DNA from: Pelomonas sp. SE-A7
Lineage (GTDB): Bacteria > Pseudomonadota > Gammaproteobacteria > Burkholderiales > Burkholderiaceae_C
DNA length: 64,000 bases
Assembly (NCBI RefSeq): GCF_030345705.1
Contig: NZ_JAUASW010000001.1
Coordinates: 1,240,001 to 1,304,000 of the forward strand
Reading direction: 5' to 3'
The notes beneath the pieces were generated by a model, which saw only the letters and a list, made by a program, of their open reading frames with translations, searched no databases and was not told where the DNA came from. The translations under genes were made by a program, and so were the position numbers. Positions 37,506 through 46,979 of this stretch are shown here, one piece after another; positions within the stretch are counted from its first letter, which is position 1, and every line of letters begins with the position of its first letter.

Positions 37506-38510
37506 ATGACCCACAAGCCCCTGCTCCCCCTGGCCGCGGCCCTGCTGCTGGCCCTGTCCCTGACCCAGCCGGCCCTGGCCGCAACCACCAAGAAGAAGAC
37601 CGCCACCAAGCCGGCGGCCACCGCCAAGGCGCCGGCCAAGGCCGCCAAGCCAGCCGCCGCTGCAGCTTCGGCCGCCAAGCCCCCCATGCCCAGCAGCGCC
37701 GAAGTTCTGGCCGCGGCAACCGCCGGCGACTGGCGCGACCTGCCGCCCGAACACACGCTGCTGATGGAGGTGGCCAGCGGCCAGGTCGTGATCGAGCTGG
37801 CCAGCGACTTCGCCCCCCGGCATGCCGCCAACATCGAGGCGCTGACCCGGGCCGGCTATTTCGACGGCCTGGCCATCATCCGGGTCCAGGACAACTACGT
37901 GACCCAATGGGGCGATGCCGAGGAAGACGACAGCAAGGCCAAGCCCAAGCCGGCCGGCCTGACCAAGGCGCCGGTCGAGTTCGACCGCGCGCTCAAGGGC
38001 CTGAACTTCACCAGGCTGCCCGAGGAAGACGGCTGGGCCCCGCAGGCCGGCTTCGTCAACGGCTGGCCGGTGGGTGCCGACCCCAAGGCCGGCCGCGCCT
38101 GGCTGACCCACTGCTACAGCATGGTCGGCGCCGCCCGCGGCAACGAACCCGACTCCAGCGACGGCAGCGGCCTCTACACCGTGATCGGCCATGCGCCGCG
38201 GGCACTGGATCTGAACATCACCACGGTCGGCCGCGTGGTGTCCGGCATGGAGCGCCTCTCGGCCCTGCCGCGCGGCACCGGCCAGCTGGGCTTCTACGTC
38301 AAGGCCGAGGAGCGCTCGCCCATCAAGCAGGTGCGCCTGCTGGCCGACGTGCCCGAAGCCGAGCGGCCCAAGATCCAGGTGCTGCGCACCGAGACCGACA
38401 CCTTCCGCCGCTGGCTGGATTCACGCCGCCATCGCAGCGGCTGGTTCGTACACAGCCCCGAACGTGTGGATTTGTGCAGCGCTTTGCCCCCCACACGACG
38501 ACTGCCCTGA
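37506..38510 (+). CDS. Periplasmic cyclophilin-type peptidyl-prolyl isomerase
   Basis: A 334-aa exported protein. The signal peptide is MTHKPLLPLAAALLLALSL with cleavage near ALA. A Lys/Ala-rich linker follows (residues ~26-65). The cyclophilin domain includes IELASDFAPRHAANIEAL, GYFDGLAIIRVQDNYVTQWGD and VGRVVSGMERLSALPRG. Several canonical PPIase active-site residues differ from well-known enzymes, so activity is uncertain. It may help fold outer-membrane proteins. The start at 37506 gives a full signal peptide. Confidence 0.85.
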   Translation: MTHKPLLPLAAALLLALSLTQPALAATTKKKTATKPAATAKAPAKAAKPAAAAASAAKPPMPSSAEVLAAATAGDWRDLPPEHTLLMEVASGQVVIELASDFAPRHAANIEALTRAGYFDGLAIIRVQDNYVTQWGDAEEDDSKAKPKPAGLTKAPVEFDRALKGLNFTRLPEEDGWAPQAGFVNGWPVGADPKAGRAWLTHCYSMVGAARGNEPDSSDGSGLYTVIGHAPRALDLNITTVGRVVSGMERLSALPRGTGQLGFYVKAEERSPIKQVRLLADVPEAERPKIQVLRTETDTFRRWLDSRRHRSGWFVHSPERVDLCSALPPTRRLP

Positions 38511-38564
38511 GCTAAGGTGGTCGCTGGCCCCGGATCCGCAAGTCAAGCAGTCAGGTAGGGATTC

Positions 38565-40520
38565 ATGGACATGCTGGAACGTCACCTTCAAGCGCTGGAA
38601 GCCCGGATCCCGGAGCTGGGCCAGCAGTTGCTCGATGCCACGGAACAGCGCCTGAGGGAGACCTACCAGAAGCAGGCCGACGACGCGGCGCGCCAGGCGC
38701 TCAACAGCTGGCGCAGCAAGGCCGCGCTGATCGAAGGCCCGCTACAACGCGGCCTGCGTACCGCGGTGCGTCCCCTGCCGACGCCCACGCTGCAGCAGCG
38801 GCCGGTGCTGGAGGACATCGACCAGCTCACCCTGGTCGATGAAGACCAGGCCGACCAGGCCATAGAAATCTCGCGCGTCATCCAGCAGATCGACGCTCGC
38901 GCCGAATGGGAGCTGCGCGAACTGGGCGCGCTTTGCAGCAAGCTGCCGGGCGATGGCCGGCTCGACACGGCGGCCTTTGCCAAGGCGCTTTGCGAATCGG
39001 TTCAGGCGCTGGAGCTGGGCAAGCCGGCCCGCAGCCATTGCCTCAACGCCGCTGGCTCGGCCTTGGCCGAGGCGCTGCGGGATCTGGCCCACCAGGCCAG
39101 CCAGCGACTGCGCGGCTGGGGCCTGGAGCCCTCGGGCTTCGCGTCCATTGCGACCGACGAGCGCGTGATCGAGGCCCTGGACGTCAGCCGCGCCGGCGCC
39201 CTGCTCGACCTGCGCGAACGGGTCCATGCCAGCGCCCCAGAACCGGCCGCGCACAGCGACCAGGACCAGACCGCCGAGCTGCTAAGCCAGCTGTTCCAGC
39301 AGATCCAGGCCGACCCCGATCTCGACCCACCGTACAAGCAGGCGATCTGCAATCTGCAGACGAGCGTGTTGCAGCTGGCCGTCAGCGACCCGGCCGTGCT
39401 GGGGTCCGACCAGCATCCGACCTGGGCCCTGATCAACCAGATCGCTTCCCATGCCGGCGACCATCCGCTGGCCAGCGACCCGCGCGGCCTGGAGTTTCTG
39501 GCCTTCGTCGAAGCCCTGGTCGCGCGGCTGGGCGAGAACGCCAGCAGCACGGCCTTCGGCAGCGCCCTGGGCGAGGTGCGGGCCTTCATCCACCGCGAGC
39601 AGGAGGACGAACTCGAGGCCTCGGTGTTCGCGCGGCTGGCGCTGAGCAAGCAGGAAAGGCACGACGAACTGCTGCCGCTGATGCGCCAGCAGGTGCTGGA
39701 GCAGGCGCAGCTGTCACGCTACCTGGGGCCGGTGCTTTTCGAGTTCCTGCTGGGTGCCTGGAGCGAGGCCCTCACGCAGGCGATGCTCGACCAGGGCGCC
39801 GAAGGACCGCTGACCCAGCGTCTGATGGCAGGCGTCGAAGACCTGCTGTCCTCGCTGGAGCCGACCCGCGACGATGTGGCGCGGACCGCCCTGCGCCAGC
39901 GCCTGCCCGCACTGATCCAGTTGCTGCAGCAGGGCATGGACCTGGTCAGGCTGCCGGCCGCCGACCGCGATGCGGTGATGGACGAACTGATGGCCATCCA
40001 CCGTGAACGCACCCGCCTGGCCGCGCCGGCCACGGCGCCAGCGCCCCCACCGGCGGCGCCCGCCAAGCCGGAGCCGCAGGCCCGCCCTGCCCCGCCCACG
40101 CCATCTCTCAAACCGGTCCACGAACTCAACGAAGACCAGCTCCAGCATGAGCTGCTGCCGCCCGAGACCGATGCCGACAACTGGGGCGCCGACACCAGCA
40201 TTGCCGCTCTGCCCACGGTCCACATGGGGCTGGACGACGAGACCGGTCCGCTGGTCGTGGCCGATGCCTGGGTCGAGCGCCTGCAGCCCGGCGCGCGCTG
40301 CAAGCTGTTCCTGCAAGGCCACTGGACCAGCGCCCACCTGCTCTGGCGCAGCGACAACGGCAGCTTCTTCATGTTCAGCAGCCAGCTCAAGGGCGGCCGC
40401 CATTCGATGACCCGCCGTGCCCTGCAGCGGCTGCGCGCCGAGGGCCTGGCCACCGAGGTGGCCGAGACCAGCCTGATGCAGCGCGCCGTGACCGGCATGC
40501 TGCACAAGATGGCGCGCTGA
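38565..40520 (+). CDS. DUF1631 family protein
   Basis: A 651-aa cytoplasmic protein of the DUF1631 family, sometimes labelled thymidine phosphorylase without support. The N-terminal part is helical (MDMLERHLQALEARIPELGQ). A Pro/Ala linker near residue 490 precedes a C-terminal PilZ-like beta-domain (GARCKLFLQGHWTSAHLLWR, FFMFSSQLKGGRHSMTRRAL). Those features suggest possible c-di-GMP or nucleotide sensing, but this is inference. The ATG at 38565 is 54 bases after the cyclophilin stop. A terminator follows. Confidence 0.8.
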   Translation: MDMLERHLQALEARIPELGQQLLDATEQRLRETYQKQADDAARQALNSWRSKAALIEGPLQRGLRTAVRPLPTPTLQQRPVLEDIDQLTLVDEDQADQAIEISRVIQQIDARAEWELRELGALCSKLPGDGRLDTAAFAKALCESVQALELGKPARSHCLNAAGSALAEALRDLAHQASQRLRGWGLEPSGFASIATDERVIEALDVSRAGALLDLRERVHASAPEPAAHSDQDQTAELLSQLFQQIQADPDLDPPYKQAICNLQTSVLQLAVSDPAVLGSDQHPTWALINQIASHAGDHPLASDPRGLEFLAFVEALVARLGENASSTAFGSALGEVRAFIHREQEDELEASVFARLALSKQERHDELLPLMRQQVLEQAQLSRYLGPVLFEFLLGAWSEALTQAMLDQGAEGPLTQRLMAGVEDLLSSLEPTRDDVARTALRQRLPALIQLLQQGMDLVRLPAADRDAVMDELMAIHRERTRLAAPATAPAPPPAAPAKPEPQARPAPPTPSLKPVHELNEDQLQHELLPPETDADNWGADTSIAALPTVHMGLDDETGPLVVADAWVERLQPGARCKLFLQGHWTSAHLLWRSDNGSFFMFSSQLKGGRHSMTRRALQRLRAEGLATEVAETSLMQRAVTGMLHKMAR

Positions 40521-40523
40521 AGC

Positions 40524-40545
40524 GGGGCCGGGTCGGCCCCTTTTT
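40524..40545 (+). terminator. Terminator after DUF1631 gene
   Basis: A 6-bp stem (GGGGCC/GGCCCC, 40524-40529 with 40535-40540) with a 5-base loop is followed by TTTTT. The next gene's ATG lies only 12 bases beyond, so it may also act as an attenuator for the rhodanese gene. Confidence 0.75.
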
Positions 40546-40556
40546 ACAATGCCGGC

Positions 40557-41339
40557 ATGCAAGAAGGTCCAGTTCTCAACATTTCCTCCTACAAGTTCGT
40601 CGAGCTGCCCGACACGGCACAGCTGCGCGAGCAGCTCTTCGAAAGGGCCCAGGCCCTGGGCCTCAAGGGCACGGTGCTGCTGGCCGAGGAAGGCATCAAC
40701 CTGTTCCTGGCCGGCACGGCCGAGGCGGTGCGCGGCTGGGTGGCCCAGCTCAAGGGCGACCCGCGCTTCGCCGACCTCGATCCCAAGGAAAGCTGGAGCG
40801 AGGCCGTGCCCTTCAAAAAGCTGCTGGTCAAGGTCAAGGGAGAGATCATCCGCATGAACATGCCGCAGATTCGCCCCGACCGCGCACCCCGACCCGCCGC
40901 CGTCACGCCTGAGACCCTGTCGCGCTGGCTGGACCAGGGCCATGACGACCAGGGCCGGCCGATCGCGATGCTGGACACCCGAAATGCCTTCGAGGTGGAC
41001 TACGGGACCTTCGACAACGCCATCGACTGGCGCATCCACAAGTTCACCGAATTCCCGGCCGCGCTGGCCGAGCACAAGAACGAGCTGATGGGCAAGACCG
41101 TGGTCAGCTTCTGCACCGGCGGCATCCGCTGCGAGAAGGCGGCCATGGTGCTGGAACAGCAGGGGCTGGACGGCCCGATCTACCAGCTCGAGGGCGGCAT
41201 CCTGCGCTATTTCGAATACGCCCAGGGCAAGCACTACCACGGCAGTTGCTTCGTGTTCGACCAGCGCGAGGCCCTGGACGCCGGCCTGCACACGCCGGCC
41301 GATCTGCAGCGTCCGGCGAGCGAGGCGCACCGAGGATGA
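40557..41339 (+). CDS. trhO: tRNA uridine(34) hydroxylase / rhodanese-domain protein
   Basis: A 260-aa protein with the YceA/TrhO architecture: an N-terminal ferredoxin-like acylphosphatase-type domain (EGINLFLAGTAEAVRGWV) and a C-terminal rhodanese domain with the active Cys in SFCTGGIRCEKA. Family members hydroxylate U34 of certain tRNAs using O2. The ATG at 40557 follows a terminator by 12 bases, so its transcription is likely regulated. The stop overlaps the next gene (ATGA). Confidence 0.9.
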   Translation: MQEGPVLNISSYKFVELPDTAQLREQLFERAQALGLKGTVLLAEEGINLFLAGTAEAVRGWVAQLKGDPRFADLDPKESWSEAVPFKKLLVKVKGEIIRMNMPQIRPDRAPRPAAVTPETLSRWLDQGHDDQGRPIAMLDTRNAFEVDYGTFDNAIDWRIHKFTEFPAALAEHKNELMGKTVVSFCTGGIRCEKAAMVLEQQGLDGPIYQLEGGILRYFEYAQGKHYHGSCFVFDQREALDAGLHTPADLQRPASEAHRG

Positions 41340-42307
41340 AGGCCATTCTGCTGCGCGCGCTGGGCTTGCTGCTGCTGGCCCTGTCCATCCTGGCCGCCGC
41401 CTTCTACGCGCCCGAGCGCTCGCTGCAAAGCCTGATCGCCAACTGGGCGCCACCGCCCTCGGACTTCATCGAGTTGCAACTGCCGTCCGGCGCCCAGCTG
41501 ATCCACCTGCGCGACCAGGGTCCGCGCGACGACCCGCTGCCGCTGATCCTGCTGCACGGCACTTCGGCCAGCCTGCACACCTGGCAGGGCTGGGTGTCAG
41601 GTCTTGCCACGACGCGCCGCGTCATCAGCTACGACCTGCCCGGCTCGGGGCTGACCGGACCGACGCCGGACGGCGACTACCGCGACGAGCGGCACCGCCA
41701 GGCCCTGCTCGCCCTGATGGACCGCCTGGCGGTGAAGCGCGCCGTGCTGGTCGGCAATTCGCTCGGCGGCCAGATCGCCTGGCAGCTCGCTGCCCTGCGG
41801 CCGGAACGCGTGGCCGGCCTGGTCCTGGTCGATCCGGGCGGCCTGGCCTTCGCCGGCGAATCGATCCCGATGGCCTTCCGCCTGGCCGCCCTGCCCGGCT
41901 TCCGGCAGCTGTCCAGCAAGCTGCTTCCGCGCAGGCTGGTCGAGGACAGCGTGCGCGACGTGTACGGCGAGCCGTCCAGGGTGACGCCGGCGCTGGTCGA
42001 CCGCTACTTCGAGCTGACCCTGCGCGAAGGCAATCGCGAGGCCGTGGCGCTGCGCATGGCCCAGCGCGAATCGGGCCGCTACGCCGATCTGCTCGAGCAC
42101 ATCAAGCAGCCCACGCTGATCCTCTGGGGCGGCCGTGACCGCCTGAGTCCGCCGGTCCTGGCCCGCGAATTCGAGCGCCGCATCGCCGGCAGCCGCCTGG
42201 TGATGTTCGACGCCCTGGGCCATGTGCCCCATGAGGAAGACCCGGTCGCCACCTTGAAACCGGTACGGGATTTCCTGGACGGCATGACGGCAGTCACCCC
42301 TCGCTAG
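41336..42307 (+). CDS. Alpha/beta hydrolase, membrane-anchored
   Basis: A 323-aa hydrolase with an N-terminal hydrophobic anchor (residues ~3-22). The serine nucleophile is in GNSLGG, the acid in GGRDRLSP and the His in ALGHVPHEE, giving the full triad. An HGTSASLHTW oxyanion segment precedes. Translation is coupled to trhO by ATGA. The family covers esterases and haloalkane dehalogenase-like enzymes; the substrate is unknown. Confidence 0.85.
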   Translation: MKAILLRALGLLLLALSILAAAFYAPERSLQSLIANWAPPPSDFIELQLPSGAQLIHLRDQGPRDDPLPLILLHGTSASLHTWQGWVSGLATTRRVISYDLPGSGLTGPTPDGDYRDERHRQALLALMDRLAVKRAVLVGNSLGGQIAWQLAALRPERVAGLVLVDPGGLAFAGESIPMAFRLAALPGFRQLSSKLLPRRLVEDSVRDVYGEPSRVTPALVDRYFELTLREGNREAVALRMAQRESGRYADLLEHIKQPTLILWGGRDRLSPPVLAREFERRIAGSRLVMFDALGHVPHEEDPVATLKPVRDFLDGMTAVTPR

Positions 42308-42367
42308 GCCGGTTATATTGCGCCGCCGCTGCCTGCGCCTGACTGCAGGCGGCCGAGGGAGAGAACA

Positions 42368-43549
42368 TTGAACAACGAGAACAAGAACGGCAAGGCGCGC
42401 GCCAAGCCGGGCCTGCTGCGGCGCTGGCGTGGCCGTCTGATCATTGCCGGCCTGCTGCTGGCCGGCCTGGGCTTCTGGGCCTGGAAGCGCAAGCCGGTCG
42501 AGCCCCCGCCGCCGCCCACCGGCGCCGTCGCGGTGGCCGACGTGATCCAGGTGGTGCAAGCCGCCGGCGTGCTGCAGGCCCAGACCAAGGTCGATGTCGG
42601 TGCCCAGGTCAGCGGCCAGGTCCGCAAGATCCATGTGCAGCTGGGCCAGAACGTCAAGAAGGGCGACCTGCTGGTCAGCATCGATCCCGAGCTGGCACGC
42701 AATGACGTGGCCCAGGCCGAAGCCCTGCTCAAGCAGCAGGAAGCCCAGCTCGAAAGCAACAAGATAGGCCTGGCCATGGCCCGCCGCGAGGCGGAACGAC
42801 AGCACCGGCTGCTGGCCGGCAATGCGTCCACGCCGATCGAGGTCGAGCAGGCCGACAACAGCGTGGTCCGCATGGAAGCCGACCTGCGCGGCCAGGCCGC
42901 CAGCCTGACGCGGTTGCAGGCCGACCTGGAGAAGAAGAAGCTGTCGCTGGGCTACACCAGCATCACGGCCCCGATGGACGGCATGGTGGTCAACCTGCCG
43001 GTGCAGGAAGGCCAGACCGTGATCGCCATACAGACCACGCCGGTGATGCTGACCCTGGCCCAGCTGGACCAGATGACGGTACGCACCCGCGTGCCCGAGG
43101 CCGACATCCAGCTGGTCCAGCTCGGCCAGACCGCCCGCTTCACCACGCTGGCCGGCGAGGCCAAGCGCTACGAAGGCAAGGTGCGCGTGGTCCAGCCCAT
43201 CCCCGAGCGGGTCGGCAACGCGGTGTTCTACAACGTGCTGTTCGAGGTGGACAACCAGGCCCGCAAGCTGTTCTCCGACATGACGGTACAGGTCGAGATC
43301 GTGACCGGCAGCGTCAGCAAGGTGCCCACGCTGCCCATTGCCGCGCTGGGCGAGCGTGATGCCGAAGGCCGCTACACGGTCCACGTGGTCGATGCGGCCG
43401 GCAAGAATCCGCAGCCCCGCAAGGTCAAGGTCGGCCTGCAGGACGGCAGCAAGGTCCAGGTGCTGGACGGCCTCAAGCTCGGCGAGAAGCTGCTGCTGGC
43501 GCCGCCGTCCGCGGCCTCGGGCGCGGCCGTCGTCCTCAACATCGATTGA
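42368..43549 (+). CDS. macA: MacA-like periplasmic adaptor protein
   Basis: HlyD-family membrane fusion protein (393 aa) linking an inner-membrane ABC pump to an outer-membrane channel. It contains one N-terminal membrane helix (residues ~22-38), a lipoyl domain (VGAQVSGQVRKIHVQLGQNV), a coiled-coil hairpin (residues ~110-185) and a beta-barrel domain. The gene starts with TTG at 42368, with a GAGGGAGAG site before it; there is no usable ATG. Next to macB and an outer-membrane factor, it completes a tripartite system. Confidence 0.92.
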   Translation: MNNENKNGKARAKPGLLRRWRGRLIIAGLLLAGLGFWAWKRKPVEPPPPPTGAVAVADVIQVVQAAGVLQAQTKVDVGAQVSGQVRKIHVQLGQNVKKGDLLVSIDPELARNDVAQAEALLKQQEAQLESNKIGLAMARREAERQHRLLAGNASTPIEVEQADNSVVRMEADLRGQAASLTRLQADLEKKKLSLGYTSITAPMDGMVVNLPVQEGQTVIAIQTTPVMLTLAQLDQMTVRTRVPEADIQLVQLGQTARFTTLAGEAKRYEGKVRVVQPIPERVGNAVFYNVLFEVDNQARKLFSDMTVQVEIVTGSVSKVPTLPIAALGERDAEGRYTVHVVDAAGKNPQPRKVKVGLQDGSKVQVLDGLKLGEKLLLAPPSAASGAAVVLNID

Positions 43550-43560
43550 AGCGGGTTCAC

Positions 43561-45582
43561 GTGACCGTTCTGATCGAGCTGGACCAGGTCCAGCGTCACT
43601 ACAGCATTGGTGACATCGACGTGCCTGCCCTGGACGGCTTGTCGCTGTCCATCCAGGCCGGCGAGTTCGTCGCCATCATCGGCGCCTCGGGCTCGGGCAA
43701 GAGCACGCTGATGAACCTGCTGGGCTGCCTGGACCAGCCCACCGGCGGCCATTTCAGGCTCGACGGCGTCGATGTCGGCGAATTGGAGCCGGATGAGCTG
43801 GCCCAGCTGCGCCGCGAGCATTTCGGCTTCGTGTTCCAGCGCTACCACCTGCTGCCGCATCTGGACGCGACCTCCAATGCCGCCCTGCCCGCCGTCTATG
43901 CCGGCGCGCCGCTGTCCAGCCGCCGCCAGCGGGCCGAGGCCCTGCTGCAGCGCCTGGGCCTGGGCGACCGTTTGCACCACCGGCCCAACGAGCTCTCGGG
44001 CGGCCAGCAGCAGCGGGTGTCCATCGCGCGCTCGCTGATGAACGGCGGCCAGATCATCCTGGCCGACGAGCCCACCGGCGCCCTCGACTCGCACAGCGGC
44101 GCCGAACTGCTTGGCCTGCTGGCCGAGCTGCACGGCCGCGGCCACACCATCATCCTGGTCACCCACGACCCCAAGGTCGCGGCCCATGCCAGGCGGGTGA
44201 TCGAGCTGGAGGACGGCAAGCTGCTCAGGGACAGCGGCACGCCTGCGGAGCATCGGGCCGCGGCAAGACCCGACCCCGAAGGACCGAGCCTGGGCCGTGC
44301 CGGCTGGCTGCGCCAGCGTGTCGGCCAATGGCGCGAGGCGCTGATCACGGCCTGGCATTCGCTCAAGGGCAATCGCCTGCGCACTGCGCTGAGCATGCTG
44401 GGCATCTGCATAGGCATTGCCTCGGTCGTGACCATCGTGGCCCTGTCCAGTGCGGCGCGCGAAAAGGTCGAATCCGGCCTGCGCGGCTTCATGTCGGGGC
44501 GGATTCCGGTCTACGCCGGCAACCACAAGCTGCTGCCCGGCGTGCAGCCGCGGCCCTTTCGCCAGTCGGAACTCGACGTGCTGGCCACGCTGCCCGGCGT
44601 CAAGAGCATCGTCGTGAAGCGCGAGACCTCGGTCAGCCTTCGCCACGGGTCCAAGAACAGCGACGGCCGGGCCATCGCGGCCGAACCGGGCGACCTGGCC
44701 GACCGCAAGCTCAGGCTGGTGGAAGGCCGCCAGCTGAGCAGCCTCGAGCTGCAGACGATGGCGCCGGTGGTGCTGATCGATCAGAACACCCGCAAGGCCC
44801 TGTTCAAGCCCGGCCAGCCGGTGCTGGGCACGACCCTGCTGCTGGAAAGCATGGCCTCCGCAGGCATGGCGCGCGGCATGAGCGATCCGAACAAGCCGCT
44901 GTCCGTCGCTCCCATGCCCATGACGGTGGTGGGCGTCTTCGATCGCGCCGAGGACGCGGGCATGGATTTCGACGGCTACGGCAATCGAGTCCTGATGCCG
45001 CGCAGTACCTATCTGCGCAAGCTGGACAACAGCACCGACGTGCCCTCCTTCGACGTGCTGCTGGACAACAAGCTGCCGCCCGATGAAGTCACTCGCCAGG
45101 TGACGCACCGGCTGCGCGCCCTGCATGGTCAGGAAGACTTCCGCACCATGAACCTCGATGGCGAGTTCCGCAAGTTCCAGGAGGTCACTGGCGCGATCTC
45201 GCTGGTGTTCGCCGGCATCGGCGCCATCGCCCTGCTGGTCGGTGGCGTGGGGGTCATGAACATCATGCTGGTCTCGGTGTCCGAACGCACCCGCGAGATC
45301 GGCATCCGCATGGCGGTCGGCGCCCGCCAGGGCGACGTGCGCCTGCAGTTCCTGATCGAAGCCGTGCTGCTGTGCTGCCTTGGCGGCTTCGCCGGCCTGG
45401 GCCTGAGCTGGCTGGCAGCACAAGGCATCAATGCAGTACAGAAGGACGTGGTGGTGCAAGTGTCCTGGCAGGCGCTGTGCCTGGCGTTCGGCATCTCCAG
45501 CCTGGTGGGTCTGGTGTTCGGCACGCTGCCGGCGCGCCGTGCCGCCGCCCTCAGCCCCGTCGATGCGCTGGCCCGCGAATGA
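43561..45582 (+). CDS. macB: MacB-like macrolide/lipopeptide export ABC transporter
   Basis: A 673-aa ABC protein: an N-terminal ATPase (Walker A GASGSGKST at ~41-49, signature LSGGQ, Walker B LADEPTGALD) followed by the MacB membrane part with one helix, a large periplasmic domain and three terminal helices. MacAB pumps act by a mechanotransmission mechanism on substrates brought to the periplasm. The GTG at 43561 gives the family N-terminus (MTVLIELDQVQRHY); an upstream TTG at 43546 overlaps the macA stop. Substrate unknown. Confidence 0.93.
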   Translation: MTVLIELDQVQRHYSIGDIDVPALDGLSLSIQAGEFVAIIGASGSGKSTLMNLLGCLDQPTGGHFRLDGVDVGELEPDELAQLRREHFGFVFQRYHLLPHLDATSNAALPAVYAGAPLSSRRQRAEALLQRLGLGDRLHHRPNELSGGQQQRVSIARSLMNGGQIILADEPTGALDSHSGAELLGLLAELHGRGHTIILVTHDPKVAAHARRVIELEDGKLLRDSGTPAEHRAAARPDPEGPSLGRAGWLRQRVGQWREALITAWHSLKGNRLRTALSMLGICIGIASVVTIVALSSAAREKVESGLRGFMSGRIPVYAGNHKLLPGVQPRPFRQSELDVLATLPGVKSIVVKRETSVSLRHGSKNSDGRAIAAEPGDLADRKLRLVEGRQLSSLELQTMAPVVLIDQNTRKALFKPGQPVLGTTLLLESMASAGMARGMSDPNKPLSVAPMPMTVVGVFDRAEDAGMDFDGYGNRVLMPRSTYLRKLDNSTDVPSFDVLLDNKLPPDEVTRQVTHRLRALHGQEDFRTMNLDGEFRKFQEVTGAISLVFAGIGAIALLVGGVGVMNIMLVSVSERTREIGIRMAVGARQGDVRLQFLIEAVLLCCLGGFAGLGLSWLAAQGINAVQKDVVVQVSWQALCLAFGISSLVGLVFGTLPARRAAALSPVDALARE

Positions 45583-46979
45583 TGAACATGAGCCCCTCTT
45601 CCCTCTTCAAGCCCCATCGACTGGCCCTGGCCGCCGCCCTCAGCCTGCTGGCCGGCTGCAGCGGCCTGCCGGTCAAGCCCGGCCAGGCACCGCAGGACAG
45701 CCAGGCCCTGCCGGCGCAATGGAGCATGGCGTTCACCAATGCCGCAGCCATGGCCAGCGTCGAGGACGCCGAGCTGGCCGCCTTGCAGGCCCGTGCCCTG
45801 CAGAGCAACCGCGACCTGCAATTGACGGCCATGCGCATGGCCGATGCGCTGGCCCAGGCCCGTGTCGATGGCCAGCGCCTGAGCGCCGACCTCAGCCTGA
45901 GCGCTTCACGCAGCGTGAGCCGGCAGCTCGGCGGCGATCGCGGCTACGACAGCACGACCAAAGGCCACGGCTTCAATGCCATGGCGGGCTACGAGGTCGA
46001 TCTCTGGGGCCGGCTCGCGATGGGCGACCGGCTGCGCGAGCAGCAGAACGAGCTGCGCCAGGCCGACCTGCAGGCAGCCCGCGCGCTGCTGCTGGCCCAG
46101 GTCGCCTCCCGCCATTGGCAGCTCGGCAACCTGGTGGCGCAGAAGCCGCTGCTGGACGAGATCCTGGCCCAGGCCGAAGAGGCGCTGGCCATCACCCGAC
46201 TGCGGGTCCGCGAGGGCAAGCTGCTGCCCATCGAGGTGGACCGCGCCGCCGCCGCCGTGCAATCGGCCCGGCTGCGCCGTTCGGACCTGGACTTGGACCT
46301 GGTCCAGCAGCGCCAGCAACTGGCCCTGCTGCTCGACGAGATGCCGGTCGGCGAAGACTCGACCCGTCGCGCCGGTCCACCCGCCGCGGCTCCTGCGCCG
46401 CTGACGCTGGGCGCCCCGGCCACCGTGCTGGAGCAGCGTCTGGACGTGCGCCGCGCGCGGCTCAGCGTCGATGCTGCCTTGGTCCAACTGAAGCTCAGCG
46501 AGACCGCCCGCTATCCCAGCCTGAACCTGGTCGGCAATGTCTCCAGCGGCAGCAGCGACTGGAAGGACTGGCTGGACCGTCCGCTGGCCACGCTGAGCGC
46601 CAGCCTGATCGTGCCCCTGGTGAGCTGGCCGCGGCTGGAGTTGCAGCGCGAGCTTTCGCGCAGCGGCCTGGACCAAGCGGCCCTGGGCCTGCGCGACACG
46701 CTGCACAAGGCCCTGGTCGAGATCGACGGCCGGCTGATCGAGACCCGCCGCCTGCAGCAGCAGGAAGACGCGCTGCGCCTGCGCCTGGACGAAGCCCGCC
46801 AGGCCGAGAAGATCGCGGCGCTGAAGCTGGAGCTGGGCCTGATCAACCGGCTGGACTGGCTGCAGGCCCGCAATGCACGCCTGTCCACCGACCATGAGCT
46901 GATGCAGCTGCGCCTGCGCCAGTGGCAGGCCCATGCCGAGCTGTGCGCCAGCCTCGGCATGGAACTCAGGGCTCGTTGA
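45579..46979 (+). CDS. TolC/NodT-family outer membrane efflux lipoprotein
   Basis: A 466-aa outer-membrane factor. The signal ends in the lipobox LLAGC, and the mature protein has two long alpha-helical hairpin regions (residues ~60-240 and ~290-460) typical of the channel-tunnel trimer. It contains the GYEVDLWGRL motif common in NodT proteins. The ATG at 45579 overlaps the macB stop (ATGATGA); ATGs at 45582 and 45588 are alternatives. It completes the MacAB-type export operon, and overlaps the convergent DUF599 gene by 14 bases. Confidence 0.9.
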   Translation: MMNMSPSSLFKPHRLALAAALSLLAGCSGLPVKPGQAPQDSQALPAQWSMAFTNAAAMASVEDAELAALQARALQSNRDLQLTAMRMADALAQARVDGQRLSADLSLSASRSVSRQLGGDRGYDSTTKGHGFNAMAGYEVDLWGRLAMGDRLREQQNELRQADLQAARALLLAQVASRHWQLGNLVAQKPLLDEILAQAEEALAITRLRVREGKLLPIEVDRAAAAVQSARLRRSDLDLDLVQQRQQLALLLDEMPVGEDSTRRAGPPAAAPAPLTLGAPATVLEQRLDVRRARLSVDAALVQLKLSETARYPSLNLVGNVSSGSSDWKDWLDRPLATLSASLIVPLVSWPRLELQRELSRSGLDQAALGLRDTLHKALVEIDGRLIETRRLQQQEDALRLRLDEARQAEKIAALKLELGLINRLDWLQARNARLSTDHELMQLRLRQWQAHAELCASLGMELRAR

